Positions 25,804 through 34,660 of a stretch of 64,000 nt of DNA are shown here, piece after piece. The notes under the pieces were generated by a model that saw only the letters and a list, made by a program, of their open reading frames with translations, was not told the DNA's origin and ran no database searches. The translations under genes were made by a program, and so were the position numbers. The stretch is from an uncultured Bacteroidales bacterium (lineage in GTDB: Bacteria; Bacteroidota; Bacteroidia; Bacteroidales; Muribaculaceae), in contig CAMTKF010000004.1 of the NCBI GenBank assembly GCA_947072905.1, forward strand, positions 31,416 through 95,415, written 5' to 3'. Positions within the stretch are counted from its first letter, which is position 1. The number at the start of each line of letters is the position of its first letter.

Positions 25804-27192
25804 TCAGCTGTTGAGTGTAGCCCTTATTTCCTCTATCTGATTGCGCAGCTCGGCATCAATAGACAGACGGTCGTCAATGCTGCGGCATGCGTAGATAACA
25901 GTGGCATGTGTACGGCCCAGCTTGGTACCGATATTCTTAAGTGACATGCCGGCAAGCTTTTTGGCCAGATACATCACAATCTGTCGGGCATCGCTTATCT
26001 CGCGCTTGCGGGTTGAGGTGAAGAACAGGTCGGGATTAATCTTGAAGTAAGCAGCCACGGCCTGGGTTATCATCTCAAAGTTAACCTGCGAACGTCGCAT
26101 ACGTATTGCGTGTGCCACCACCGGGCGGGCCAGTTCAAGATTTATGTCGCAGTTGAGCACTGTAGCCTGGGCCACAAGCGAAGCCACTACGCCAACAAGC
26201 TCACGGATTGAGTCGGTGACATTCTCGGCGATATAGTCAATCACATCCTCGGGCAGATTAAGACCATCCTGCTCGGCATTCTTGATCAGCACACGGCGGC
26301 GCAGGTCGTAATCGGGCTTGTCGAGCGCAACCGAAGCACCCCACTTGAAGCGGCTGAGCAGGCGCGATTCGAATCCGTCCATCTCAGAGGGCGCACAATC
26401 GCTCGAAAGTATTATCTGGCGGTTGTTCTGATGAAGCTGGTTGAATATATGGAAGAATGTATTCTGAGTCTCGGGTTTGCCTGCGAGGTCCTGTACATCG
26501 TCAATGATAAGAGTGTCTATCGACTGATAGAAATGGAAGAAGTTGTTTATCTGGCCCTTATGGTTGGCGGCTGTAAACTGGCTTTGGAAGAAACGTGCGG
26601 TCACATACAGCACACGGGACTGAGGATTGCGTTCCTTCACACGTATGCCCACAGCCTGAATGAGGTGAGTCTTGCCCACACCCACGGGACCGAAAACAAA
26701 CAAGGGGTTGAAGGTCTTGTTGCTGGGATCATTTGCAATTGATTCAGCAATCGTACGCGCTATATTATTAGATGTACCCGTGCAGTAATTCTCAAAATTA
26801 TACTTGGGATTGAGTTGAGAATCAAATGATTTTACGGGCTGGTCGACAAAAGGATTTGCCGGTGCGGCCATTCTGTCGTTTACGATTGCAACAGACTGAC
26901 CCGAAGCGCGTACCTCCACTCCGGTTTCTTTGGCTCCGTCCACTTGCAGGTAGCTGTAGAAAAGCTGTACACCGGGGCCATACACCTTCTTTATAACCGG
27001 TCCGATGAGGTCTGCATACTTTTCTTCAAGCTGTTCAGGGAAAAATGTAGAGGGAAGGAAAAGACGGAGTACACCATCCTCAAATCCCATTGATTTGATT
27101 GGTTCAAACCACGTTTTATATTGCTGAACGTCGATATTATCCTTGATAATACCTAAGGCTTTAGCCCATAGTTCTTGATGTGAAAGTTGCAT
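25804..27192 (-). CDS. dnaA: Chromosomal replication initiator DnaA
   Basis: A 462-residue DnaA with four domains: DnaB-interacting N-terminus, a linker, an AAA+ domain with Walker A GPVGVGKTHL and Walker B-type DDVQDLAG, and a C-terminal DNA-binding domain with the signature LGRTHATVIYACRSI. The linker is short. The gene is on the minus strand with a 383-base gap upstream and ftsE downstream; no clear terminator follows before ftsE. DnaA boxes of the strict type were not seen in the adjacent gap, so the origin location remains uncertain. Confidence 0.97.
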   Translation of the reverse strand: MQLSHQELWAKALGIIKDNIDVQQYKTWFEPIKSMGFEDGVLRLFLPSTFFPEQLEEKYADLIGPVIKKVYGPGVQLFYSYLQVDGAKETGVEVRASGQSVAIVNDRMAAPANPFVDQPVKSFDSQLNPKYNFENYCTGTSNNIARTIAESIANDPSNKTFNPLFVFGPVGVGKTHLIQAVGIRVKERNPQSRVLYVTARFFQSQFTAANHKGQINNFFHFYQSIDTLIIDDVQDLAGKPETQNTFFHIFNQLHQNNRQIILSSDCAPSEMDGFESRLLSRFKWGASVALDKPDYDLRRRVLIKNAEQDGLNLPEDVIDYIAENVTDSIRELVGVVASLVAQATVLNCDINLELARPVVAHAIRMRRSQVNFEMITQAVAAYFKINPDLFFTSTRKREISDARQIVMYLAKKLAGMSLKNIGTKLGRTHATVIYACRSIDDRLSIDAELRNQIEEIRATLNS

Positions 27193-27497
27193 TTTAATTG
27201 TAAATGAAGGTGTGAAATGCTGTTTTGGGAATACAAATTTCGGACTTTTTTTTAAAAAAACAAAGTGAAAAATTAATTGGATTTTTCAAATATTTTGCAA
27301 GAGTATAATTTTCAGCACTTTATGTAATACTTAAACAATTACATTAAATCAAAACTTTATATTATGATAGATATAGCTCTGATTTACCCCGATTAAACGC
27401 CCTGCTTTAATATGTTCCACGAATTATATTACAAAGCTGTTAAAACGCGTGGAACCCCTACCTTATAACGGCTTTACGCACTCACGGGTAACGGAAC
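27193..27497. other. AT-rich gap upstream of dnaA
   Basis: About 300 bases without a gene, AT-rich in the part next to dnaA. It holds an inverted repeat GTTCCACG (27414-27421) and CGTGGAAC (27448-27455) with a 26-base loop, and near its end a segment TTACCCCG (27384-27391) that can pair with CGGGTAA (27485-27491). It could be dnaA leader, origin or a small RNA gene; see the findings. No TTATCCACA-type DnaA box was found by eye. Confidence 0.45.
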
Positions 27498-27550
27498 CGC
27501 CTGAATCGTTATTTAAAATGATTTTAAATAACGATTCAGGCGCCGTTTTT
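27384..27550 (+). ncRNA. candidate structured small RNA upstream of dnaA
   Basis: This plus-strand segment has an outer pairing TTACCCCG/CGGGTAA enclosing the GTTCCACG/CGTGGAAC hairpin, and ends at a long perfect palindrome with TTTTT on the plus side. No plus-strand protein gene lies between dnaA and this terminator-like structure. A near-consensus -7 box (TAGCTCTG, 27374-27381) is just upstream. This is inference; the palindrome may simply end minus-strand messages. Confidence 0.25.
27498..27549. terminator. 45-bp perfect palindrome between mlaD and dnaA
   Basis: Bases 27498-27542 form a palindrome of 22-base arms around a central G at 27520 (arms CGCCTGAATCGTTATTTA and onward). It is followed on the plus side by CCGTTTTT, and on the minus side by no T run. 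It lies directly downstream of mlaD on the minus strand and could stop transcription in either direction. Confidence 0.8.
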
Positions 27551-27575
27551 GCATTTCCACCGGCCGGTGTGGTGA

Positions 27576-28475
27576 TTATAACAGCTTGATACTGATGTAG
27601 CGTTTGGGATTGCGCTTGATATCCACAAACAGCGAATCAAGCGATGCTACTGTTGAATTCAAGTTGTTATACAGTGCCGGATCGTGTGTGAGCATTCCCA
27701 GACTCGAATCAGGATTGTTGAGCTGAGCCGACAGCTGTGCGAGATTCTCGGTAATTGTCTGAAGGTTGCCGGCAAGTGAATCAAGAGGAACCTCCTTGAG
27801 CGCAGAAGTGACAACAGCCAGGTCAGAAGTCATATTGTTGACATTACCTGTTATGCCGTTTACATTATTCAATACAGGCGGCAGAGTGGCCATGAGTGCG
27901 TTGAGCTGACGTGTAGTGGCCTCAAGATTTGCAGTAATGGCATCAAGGCGTTTTACAGACGATGCTATAGCCGGGTCGCTGACAAGAGCGTTTATCGACA
28001 GAAGCAATGTATCTACCTTGGGCAATATTCCGGTAAAAGCCGGCAGCAGGTTGTCAGTGACATTGTCCATCATACCTTTGGGCACTACACCTTCGAGCGA
28101 GTCACCCACCTTGTGATACTCTGTAGATTTAGCCATGTCGATCACTATGGATGCAGTACCGAGCAGATCTGACGAAAGCACAGCCTTGGAGCCGGCAGGC
28201 ACTTTAAGATTCTTGTCAAGCGAAAGCTCCACCTTAACATGACCGGGATTATCGTATTCGTAGGCTATTTCACGCACCTGCCCTACCTTGAATCCATTTA
28301 CAGTGACGGGAGCATTCTGGGCAAGACCGGCCACGTCGGTAAACGACACATAATAGTAGTTGGCGGCTTTAAACACATTGACCCCTTTGAGGAAGTCGAT
28401 ACCAATAATCAGCACGGCCATGGCAACCAGAACAATCAGGCCGATTAAAACTTCTTTACGGAATATTTTTTTCAT
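27576..28475 (-). CDS. mlaD: MlaD/Mce-family substrate-binding protein
   Basis: A 299-residue protein with one N-terminal membrane anchor (about residues 8-30), an MCE domain (about 38-115, with VSFTDVAGLAQNAPVTVNGFKVG, core VTVNGFKVGQV) and a long helical C-terminal region with periodic Asn/Leu. Mce proteins form hexameric rings that shuttle phospholipid between inner and outer membrane with an ABC permease and ATPase. Those partners (MlaE, MlaF) are not adjacent here. The amidase gene lies 32 bases upstream on the same strand. Confidence 0.92.
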   Translation of the reverse strand: MKKIFRKEVLIGLIVLVAMAVLIIGIDFLKGVNVFKAANYYYVSFTDVAGLAQNAPVTVNGFKVGQVREIAYEYDNPGHVKVELSLDKNLKVPAGSKAVLSSDLLGTASIVIDMAKSTEYHKVGDSLEGVVPKGMMDNVTDNLLPAFTGILPKVDTLLLSINALVSDPAIASSVKRLDAITANLEATTRQLNALMATLPPVLNNVNGITGNVNNMTSDLAVVTSALKEVPLDSLAGNLQTITENLAQLSAQLNNPDSSLGMLTHDPALYNNLNSTVASLDSLFVDIKRNPKRYISIKLL

Positions 28476-28507
28476 ATTGAATTATTTTTTCATATTTTTA
28501 GGCACTC

Positions 28508-29593
28508 TTAATTATTGTCAACCTTAATGATTACAACATCCGGGAACGCCTTTTTGATTTTACGCAAGTTACGCCGGGCAATTTTTAATGTCTTGAAATC
28601 GCCGTAAACATATTTATATTCATTATCTTCAAGTATAACACGCAACTCCGCCTTCTTGATCTTGTCGAAAGCCGGATCGGCAGCGGTGTCAATGGCCGAT
28701 TTGGATGTCTTTAGCAACAATGCATACGATTCAGACGCCTTTGTCAATGGCTGTACCTCGGGCTGTTTATCTGATTTTGTCTTGATTTCGGCAGTTTTTG
28801 AAGCCGGAATCGAAGGACGTGGCTTTTGCTTGTTGTAATACGTTGTGAAGGCATTTGCAAGCGAGCGGGCACACTTCTCGCGGCCTGCTGTTGAAGCAAG
28901 GAAGTTCTCTGCCTCCTTATTGCATATAAAGTCAAGCTCTACCAGCACCGATGGCATTGACGTTGCACGCAGTACAAGAAAACCTGACTGACGCACACCC
29001 TTGTCAGCGCGGCCGGCTGTTGACACAAGTTCTTTCTGTATATCATCGGCCAGTTCAATCGACTGCTTCATGTGCCGGTTCTGACTCATCTCAAAAATGA
29101 TGTACGACTCCGACGAAGAAGGGTCAAAACCCTGATAAGTTTCCGAAAAGTCTTTTTCGAGCTCGATAACGCTGTTTTCGCGCATGGCCACCGCGAGGTT
29201 GTCGTCGCTGCGGTGCAGACCAAGGCTGTATACCGACGCTCCATGAATCTTCTCGCGCCCCTTGGTGCGTTTATCAACCGAATTCACATGAACCGATATA
29301 AACAGGTCGGCATTAGCCTTATTGGCTATAGAAGCACGCTGATTTAGCGGGATAAACCTGTCGTCGGAGCGTGTGTATATAGTCTTAACTTCAGGATGTT
29401 CCTTGGCTATAATAGCTCCGAGGCGCTTTGCCACGTCAAGCACAATGGTCTTTTCGTTGGTTTTGGCACCTATGCAACCATAGTCCTTGCCGCCATGCCC
29501 GGGGTCAATTACGAGAGTAAACGGCTTCTGACTCACGGCACCGAAGAGTGCCGCGGCAAAAAACATGAATATATTTAGCACTATAAGTCGCAT
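28508..29593 (-). CDS. amiC: N-acetylmuramoyl-L-alanine amidase
   Basis: A 361-residue exported zinc hydrolase (Amidase_3) with a signal peptide of about 18 residues. The zinc site is visible as IDPGHGGKDYG (first His), the glutamate in the E segment at about residue 48, and ISVHVNS (second His); the catalytic Glu is in VELDFICNKE. It cleaves the amide bond between MurNAc and the stem peptide to split daughter cells. The C-terminal region after about 255 has a linker and a small SPOR-like fold (LEDNEYKYVYGDF..., beginning near 310), which may bind denuded septal glycan. FtsE is in the same neighbourhood. Confidence 0.9.
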   Translation of the reverse strand: MRLIVLNIFMFFAAALFGAVSQKPFTLVIDPGHGGKDYGCIGAKTNEKTIVLDVAKRLGAIIAKEHPEVKTIYTRSDDRFIPLNQRASIANKANADLFISVHVNSVDKRTKGREKIHGASVYSLGLHRSDDNLAVAMRENSVIELEKDFSETYQGFDPSSSESYIIFEMSQNRHMKQSIELADDIQKELVSTAGRADKGVRQSGFLVLRATSMPSVLVELDFICNKEAENFLASTAGREKCARSLANAFTTYYNKQKPRPSIPASKTAEIKTKSDKQPEVQPLTKASESYALLLKTSKSAIDTAADPAFDKIKKAELRVILEDNEYKYVYGDFKTLKIARRNLRKIKKAFPDVVIIKVDNN

Positions 29594-29600
29594 AATCGTA

Positions 29601-29608
29601 CAAAATTA
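29601..29608 (-). promoter_or_regulatory. -7 box of amiC
   Basis: The minus strand reads TAATTTTG 8 bases before the amiC start. The -33 box is not clear. Confidence 0.4.
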
Positions 29609-29684
29609 CATAAATATTCCGTAACTTCGCAGCTCAGGAGTATGTTTTTTATACAATTATTCCAATTTTGATGTAATATTCGAC

Positions 29685-30656
29685 ATGAAAAAATACGTAT
29701 TGCCCGGTACAATCGCCATTATCTCAATTATTCTGGCCACTTGCACAAATGTTGTTTCCACACCATACCCTATAATACCATTATATAAGAATCTGGAAAA
29801 CTACCCGGTGATGACGACAGCTCAGCGCGACTCTATGCTCCGTGCCGACAGACTGCCACTGTCGGTAATGTTCGGATTTTTGGGTCTGAGCGACACCCCT
29901 GACCATCAGACTATAGAAAAGTGGGCACATTCGCGCGTAGTAGAGGCTTTCACGCCTGTGGTAGACAGTGTTTACAGCAACCTGCGGTCAACTGAGCTTG
30001 CACTGGGACAGATTCTTAATGAGGCCGAACGCGACAAACTCGACTTTCCGCCACGGCAATACGCAGCCGTTATCTGGGGAAATCCCAGGTCGATAGTAAT
30101 GAGCGATTCGTGCATGCTTATCGCACTGAATCATTACTTAGGCGAAGACTTTGAAGGGTATAATCATTTGCCTGAATACCTTAAATCAGGCAAGACTCCC
30201 GCACGGCTGCCCTACGATATATGCGAGGCGCTGATAGCCAACCGCTACCCATACGTACGAACCGACGAAAGCACCGTACTTTCGCGACTGCTGTACGAAG
30301 GCGCTGTTACAGCCGCCAAATTGATGCTGCTTCCATATAACGACGTGGCAGAGTCTATGGGATATACAGATGCTCAGCTTAAATGGCTTACCGACAACCG
30401 CCAAAAGATATGGAATACCCTGGTGGCTCGCAATCTGCTCTACAGCACATCGGCCAACGATATAGACAGACTTGTAGAGGCAGGCCCTAATACATCAATA
30501 CTTGGAGCGGAAGTTCCGCCACGCGCCGGACGGTTCATAGGCTACTCTATTGTGGTTTCGTATATGCAGGATAATTCCGATAAGCCCCTATCCTATCTGC
30601 TTTCTCCCGAATTTTATAACAATCCGTCAATACTGATCGAATCAGCCTACGAATAA
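29685..30656 (+). CDS. GldB-like lipoprotein
   Basis: A 323-residue protein with a signal peptide and an early Cys (ILATCTN, about residue 20) that suits lipid attachment. It has the features of the GldB family: ALNHYLGEDF, then MGYTDAQLKW, and near the end GRFIGYSIVVSYM. GldB is required for gliding motility in flavobacteria, but close relatives occur in non-gliding Bacteroidales where the role is unknown. No other gld genes are nearby. A strong hairpin follows its stop. Confidence 0.75.
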   Translation: MKKYVLPGTIAIISIILATCTNVVSTPYPIIPLYKNLENYPVMTTAQRDSMLRADRLPLSVMFGFLGLSDTPDHQTIEKWAHSRVVEAFTPVVDSVYSNLRSTELALGQILNEAERDKLDFPPRQYAAVIWGNPRSIVMSDSCMLIALNHYLGEDFEGYNHLPEYLKSGKTPARLPYDICEALIANRYPYVRTDESTVLSRLLYEGAVTAAKLMLLPYNDVAESMGYTDAQLKWLTDNRQKIWNTLVARNLLYSTSANDIDRLVEAGPNTSILGAEVPPRAGRFIGYSIVVSYMQDNSDKPLSYLLSPEFYNNPSILIESAYE

Positions 30657-30672
30657 GGCACCCGATATAGTT

Positions 30673-30719
30673 CAAGCGCCCGCAATTCCATCTCAGGAAA
30701 TGCGGGCGCTTGGTTATTT
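30673..30719. terminator. bidirectional terminator between gldB-like and acyl-CoA dehydrogenase genes
   Basis: CAAGCGCCCGCA (30673-30684) pairs perfectly with TGCGGGCGCTTG (30701-30712), then TTATTTT. It sits between convergent genes. Confidence 0.9.
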
Positions 30720-30735
30720 TCGGAATCTGTTTCGA

Positions 30736-32442
30736 TTATTCGTGAGCGAGATAGATATCAAGCTGTGAAGGATCGAAAGAGTGGATAAATTCAGCGTGAC
30801 GAGTAACTTCAGAAGCAGCGAGGTTAGCATAAACCTGAGCTGAGCGGGTGAAGCTTTCGGTACGGTTGGCATCAAGAAGCAGGAGGTAAGCCATAACTAT
30901 GTTACCGGCCATTTCTACCATGCGGCGAGCCATGAAGTCGGTGTATGCGGTGTTGTTCACGGCAACAACGGCAGCCACTGCCTTCTCGTACATTTCTGTA
31001 AGAACTGCCAGACGATCTTTGAGCGACTGAAGTTCGGGACGAACTTCATTGGCAGCGTACGAGTCGATGAGCTGCTTGTATGTGCCGGTGGTGACGTGGC
31101 GTATTGCAGCCACTACCTGCAGCTGGGTTGTACCTTCGTAGATTGATGTGATACGTGCGTCGCGGTAGATGCGTTCGCAAGCATAATCCTTCATGAAGCC
31201 CGAACCTCCGTGCACCTGGATGCAATCATAAGCATTCTGGTTGCAATATTCGCTGCCCATACCTTTGGCCATGGGAGTGAGCGCATCGGCAAGGCGGTTG
31301 AATTCCTTGCGTTCGGCACGTTCTTCGGGAGTAAGTGTACGTTCCTTGCTGATGTCGTCGAGCACCTTGTAGAGGTCTACATAGCGTGCGCATTCATAGA
31401 GGAGCGAACGGCTTGCGTCGAGCTTTGCCTTCATAACGGCGATGAGCTCGGCCACAGCGGGGAACTCGATGATAGCCTTGCCAAACTGGCGGCGGTCCTT
31501 GGCGTATGCAAGAGCTTCGCGGTATGCGATTTCGCTTACACCTACGCTCTGTGCTGCGATACCCAGACGGGCACCGTTCATCAGGGCCATCACATATTTG
31601 ATAAGACCCATGCGGCGGCTGCCTACGAGTTCGGCGGGAGCGTTCTTGTAAACGAGTTCGCAGGTGGGAGAACCCTTGATACCCATCTTGTTCTCGATGC
31701 GGCGAACGGTAACACCACCGTTGCGCTTGTCGTATACGAACATCGAAAGACCGCGACCGTCCTTAGTGCCTTCTTCGCTTCGGGCGAGTACCAGGTGGAT
31801 ATCGGCGTCACCGTTGGTGATAAAGCGCTTTACGCCGTTGAGTACCCATGAACCGTCTTCTTTCTGAGTAGCCTTGAGCATTACCGACTGAAGGTCAGAA
31901 CCGGCATCGGGTTCTGTGAGGTCCATCGACATGGTTTCGCCCTCGCAAACGCGGGGGATGAAACGCTGTTTCTGGTCTTCGTTACCGAATTCATAGAGAG
32001 TTTCGGCGCAGTCCTGCAGACCCCAGAGGTTTTCAAAACCTGTATCGGCACGGCTTACGATGTCGGCAGCCATGATATAGGGGGTGATGGGGAAGTTAAG
32101 ACCACCGAGACGGCGAGGCATTGCCATACCCATGAGGCCGGCCTGACGGCATACTTCGAGATTCTTGACGGTAGGACCGGCATAGTGGGCACGGCCACCT
32201 GAGCATGAAGCGCCTTCGTGGTCAACATCAGCTGCATTTTCGGCTATGGTAGTGCCGCATATATCGCCGACTACTTCAAGGACGCGTTCGTAGTTGTCCA
32301 TTGCATCCTCGAAATTGGAGGGAGCATAGTCAAACTTTTCGGCATCTGAAAAGTTGCGCTCTTTGAGCTCAACAATCTTACGCATCATCGGGTGATTGAG
32401 ATGATGGCGCAAGTCGGCATTATCGGTATAAAAATTTGCCAT
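30736..32442 (-). CDS. Acyl-CoA dehydrogenase (ETF-coupled)
   Basis: A 568-residue flavoprotein of the acyl-CoA dehydrogenase family. The catalytic glutamate is in the segment SIYEGTTQLQ, and the FAD/substrate region has the LTEPDAGSDL motif. The length exceeds the 380 residues of simple acyl-CoA dehydrogenases because of a C-terminal extension of about 120 residues, as in the AcdA-type proteins common in Bacteroidales. It follows etfB-etfA in one operon, so it hands electrons to the electron-transferring flavoprotein. The acyl substrate is not known; butyryl- or acryloyl-type CoA are options. Confidence 0.9.
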   Translation of the reverse strand: MANFYTDNADLRHHLNHPMMRKIVELKERNFSDAEKFDYAPSNFEDAMDNYERVLEVVGDICGTTIAENAADVDHEGASCSGGRAHYAGPTVKNLEVCRQAGLMGMAMPRRLGGLNFPITPYIMAADIVSRADTGFENLWGLQDCAETLYEFGNEDQKQRFIPRVCEGETMSMDLTEPDAGSDLQSVMLKATQKEDGSWVLNGVKRFITNGDADIHLVLARSEEGTKDGRGLSMFVYDKRNGGVTVRRIENKMGIKGSPTCELVYKNAPAELVGSRRMGLIKYVMALMNGARLGIAAQSVGVSEIAYREALAYAKDRRQFGKAIIEFPAVAELIAVMKAKLDASRSLLYECARYVDLYKVLDDISKERTLTPEERAERKEFNRLADALTPMAKGMGSEYCNQNAYDCIQVHGGSGFMKDYACERIYRDARITSIYEGTTQLQVVAAIRHVTTGTYKQLIDSYAANEVRPELQSLKDRLAVLTEMYEKAVAAVVAVNNTAYTDFMARRMVEMAGNIVMAYLLLLDANRTESFTRSAQVYANLAASEVTRHAEFIHSFDPSQLDIYLAHE

Positions 32443-32509
32443 TATATTTTATTCTTTTTGTTTCTGTTTTTAATCGTATAAACAAGATATTCAGGCAATC
32501 ATGCGTAGA

Positions 32510-33541
32510 TTACTTTGAATTCTTCTTGTAATAACGGATAAGTTTGGGCACCACATCTTCGATATTGCCGGTGATAACGTAGTCGGCGATAGTGTTGATG
32601 GGGGCGGCGGGATCGTTGTTGATCGAGATGATGATCGAGCTTTCCTGCATACCTGCGATATGCTGAATCTGACCCGAGATACCACAAGCGATGTAGAGTT
32701 TGGGGCGTACGGTGACACCGGTCTGACCGATCTGACGTTCATGTTCGATGAAACCGGCATCAACAGCAGCACGCGATGCACCCACTTCAGCGCCAAGGGT
32801 AGCGGCGAGTTCATAGAGGAGATTGAAATTTTCCTTTGAACCTACGCCGTAACCGCCGGCTACGATGATGGGCGCACCCTTGATGTTGACTTTTGACTTG
32901 GCAATCTGGCGGTCGATGATTTCAACAACAAAGTCTTCGTCGCTTACATACTTGCTTGCATCGAGCTTTATAACTTCGCCCTTGTGGTCGGGGTTGAACA
33001 CTTCTTTCTTCATCACGCCCTCGCGCACGGTAGCCATCTGGGGGCGGTGTTCGGGATTGACGATTGTAGCCACGATGTTACCACCGAATGCAGGACGGAT
33101 CTGGTAGAGAAGATCTTTGTATTCCTGCTTGGTCTTGGCATCGGTGTGGTCGCCGATTTCGAGTGAAGTACAGTCGGCGGTAAGACCGCTGTGGAGTGCG
33201 CTCGAAACGCGGGGGCCAAGGTCGCGACCAATGCAGGTGGCACCCATCAGTGCAATCTGGGGCTCGATTTCCTTAAAGAGGTTGATGAGCACCGAAGCGT
33301 GGGGATTGGAAGTGTAGGGATACAGACGAGGGTCTTCAACGAGATAAACCACATCGGCGCCGTATGGGAAGAGTTGCTTTTCAACCCCGTTCAGCTTGTC
33401 GCCTACAACGATAGCCTCAAGACGGATGCCGAGGCGATTGGCGAGCTGACGGCCCTTGGTAAGGAGCTCAAGGCTCACGTCTGCTACGCGGCCGTCTTCA
33501 ATCTCGCAATATACTATAAGATTGTTCTTATCTTCTGTCAT
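32510..33541 (-). CDS. etfA: Electron transfer flavoprotein alpha subunit
   Basis: A 343-residue EtfA with the FAD-binding C-terminal domain showing GASRAAVDAGF and GISGQIQHIAGM and PINTIADYVITGN segments. The N-terminal domain pairs with EtfB. It carries electrons between the dehydrogenase and a membrane or ferredoxin acceptor. Lies 29 bases after etfB and 67 bases before the dehydrogenase gene on the same strand. Possible flavin-based bifurcation needs an NADH site in EtfB, which cannot be settled by eye. Confidence 0.95.
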   Translation of the reverse strand: MTEDKNNLIVYCEIEDGRVADVSLELLTKGRQLANRLGIRLEAIVVGDKLNGVEKQLFPYGADVVYLVEDPRLYPYTSNPHASVLINLFKEIEPQIALMGATCIGRDLGPRVSSALHSGLTADCTSLEIGDHTDAKTKQEYKDLLYQIRPAFGGNIVATIVNPEHRPQMATVREGVMKKEVFNPDHKGEVIKLDASKYVSDEDFVVEIIDRQIAKSKVNIKGAPIIVAGGYGVGSKENFNLLYELAATLGAEVGASRAAVDAGFIEHERQIGQTGVTVRPKLYIACGISGQIQHIAGMQESSIIISINNDPAAPINTIADYVITGNIEDVVPKLIRYYKKNSK

Positions 33542-33570
33542 AATATTAATGTGTAGATCGGAGCCGAGGC

Positions 33571-34446
33571 TTAGCCGATTGTGTGGTTTGTGATGAGTTC
33601 TTTGATAAGGTTTTCGATGCCTGCTTCGTCGGCGCCATCGAGATGAAGGGCTTCCTTGGCAACGAACACTACGTTTTCAACGCTCTTCACCTTAGTGGGC
33701 GAACCGGGGAAACCGATCTGCTGGGGATCAGCTTCTACGAAATCGGCGCCCCATTCGTTGAGCTTGAGGTAGGGACGAGCTTCAACCATGGCTTTACGGT
33801 CGTCAGAAAGGGCAGCCATTTCAGAAGGCGATACGGCATATTTGTACTTCATCAGACGCTTGGCGTTGCGGGGACGGCATTCGGCAGCAGAGCCGTTTAC
33901 AGTTACCACGCAAGGCAGGGGAGCTACAACGGTTTCGATACCGTGTTCGAGACGACGTTTAACTGTAACTTTGCCGTCGGCGAGGTCTACAATTTCTTCG
34001 GCGTAGGTAACCTGAGGGATACCGAGCTTTTCGGCAATCTGGGGGCCTACCTGAGCGGTATCACCGTCGATAGCCTGGCGTCCGCCGAGGATGATGTCGT
34101 AGTTTCCGATTTTCTTAACAGCCTGAGCCAGCGAGTAAGAAGTTGCGAGTGTGTCGGCACCACCAAGAGCACGGTCTGTGAGCACGATACCGCCGTCGGC
34201 ACCGCGATACATTGCTTCGCGGATTACTTCAGCTGCTTTAGGCAAACCCATTGTGAGAACTGTGATTGTTGAGCCGGGATTGGCATCCTTGAGTCGCAGA
34301 GCCTGTTCGAGGGCATTAAGGTCTTCAGGGTTGAAGATTGCAGGCAACGCGGCGCGGTTTATGGTGCCGTCGGCCTTCATAGCATCTTTGCCTACATTGC
34401 GGGTATCGGGTACCTGCTTAGCAAGCACAATGATGTTTAAACTCAT
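33571..34446 (-). CDS. etfB: Electron transfer flavoprotein beta subunit
   Basis: A 291-residue EtfB; the N-terminus (VLAKQVPDTRNVGKDAMK) and the middle GGRQAIDGDTAQVGPQIAE (core GRQAIDGDTAQVGP) are the family's nucleotide-binding segment. First gene of the etfB-etfA-dehydrogenase operon. A consensus promoter lies upstream. Confidence 0.95.
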   Translation of the reverse strand: MSLNIIVLAKQVPDTRNVGKDAMKADGTINRAALPAIFNPEDLNALEQALRLKDANPGSTITVLTMGLPKAAEVIREAMYRGADGGIVLTDRALGGADTLATSYSLAQAVKKIGNYDIILGGRQAIDGDTAQVGPQIAEKLGIPQVTYAEEIVDLADGKVTVKRRLEHGIETVVAPLPCVVTVNGSAAECRPRNAKRLMKYKYAVSPSEMAALSDDRKAMVEARPYLKLNEWGADFVEADPQQIGFPGSPTKVKSVENVVFVAKEALHLDGADEAGIENLIKELITNHTIG

Positions 34447-34521
34447 AATTATCAGTGTATTAAGAGATTTGTATTTCTATTGCTATGTGATATGGTTCAT
34501 TTCGAGCCATTATTGGCATGG

Positions 34522-34553
34522 CAAAGTTACTAATTTTATCCATAACTTACAAT
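34522..34553 (-). promoter_or_regulatory. etfB operon promoter
   Basis: The minus strand reads TAACTTTG (34522-34529) with ATTG (34550-34553) 20 bases upstream. Leader would be about 70 bases. Confidence 0.6.
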
Positions 34554-34607
34554 TTTTAATTGAATTAATCCACCTCATTAGCCCATTCTTGCCAAAAGTT
34601 GGACTGT

Positions 34608-34640
34608 TTTGTATAATATGAGGATTTATTCGTAACTTTG
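34608..34640 (+). promoter_or_regulatory. promoter of the DUF1599 gene
   Basis: TTTG (34608-34611), a 21-base spacer and TAACTTTG (34633-34640) fit the consensus. Start codon 20 bases downstream. Confidence 0.7.
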
Positions 34641-34660
34641 CATTGATTTATACACTTCAC

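Noticed and set aside
27193-27575. Replication origin by DnaA boxes
   Set aside because: No TTATCCACA-type box was found by eye and dnaN is far away; a GC-skew plot is needed to decide.
31210-31851. Plus-strand open frame opposite the acyl-CoA dehydrogenase (213 codons)
   Set aside because: Fully inside a well-supported gene on the other strand, with no family resemblance; a shadow frame.
33583-34272. Plus-strand open frame opposite etfB (229 codons)
   Set aside because: Entirely antisense to a clear etfB; composition follows etfB codon use.
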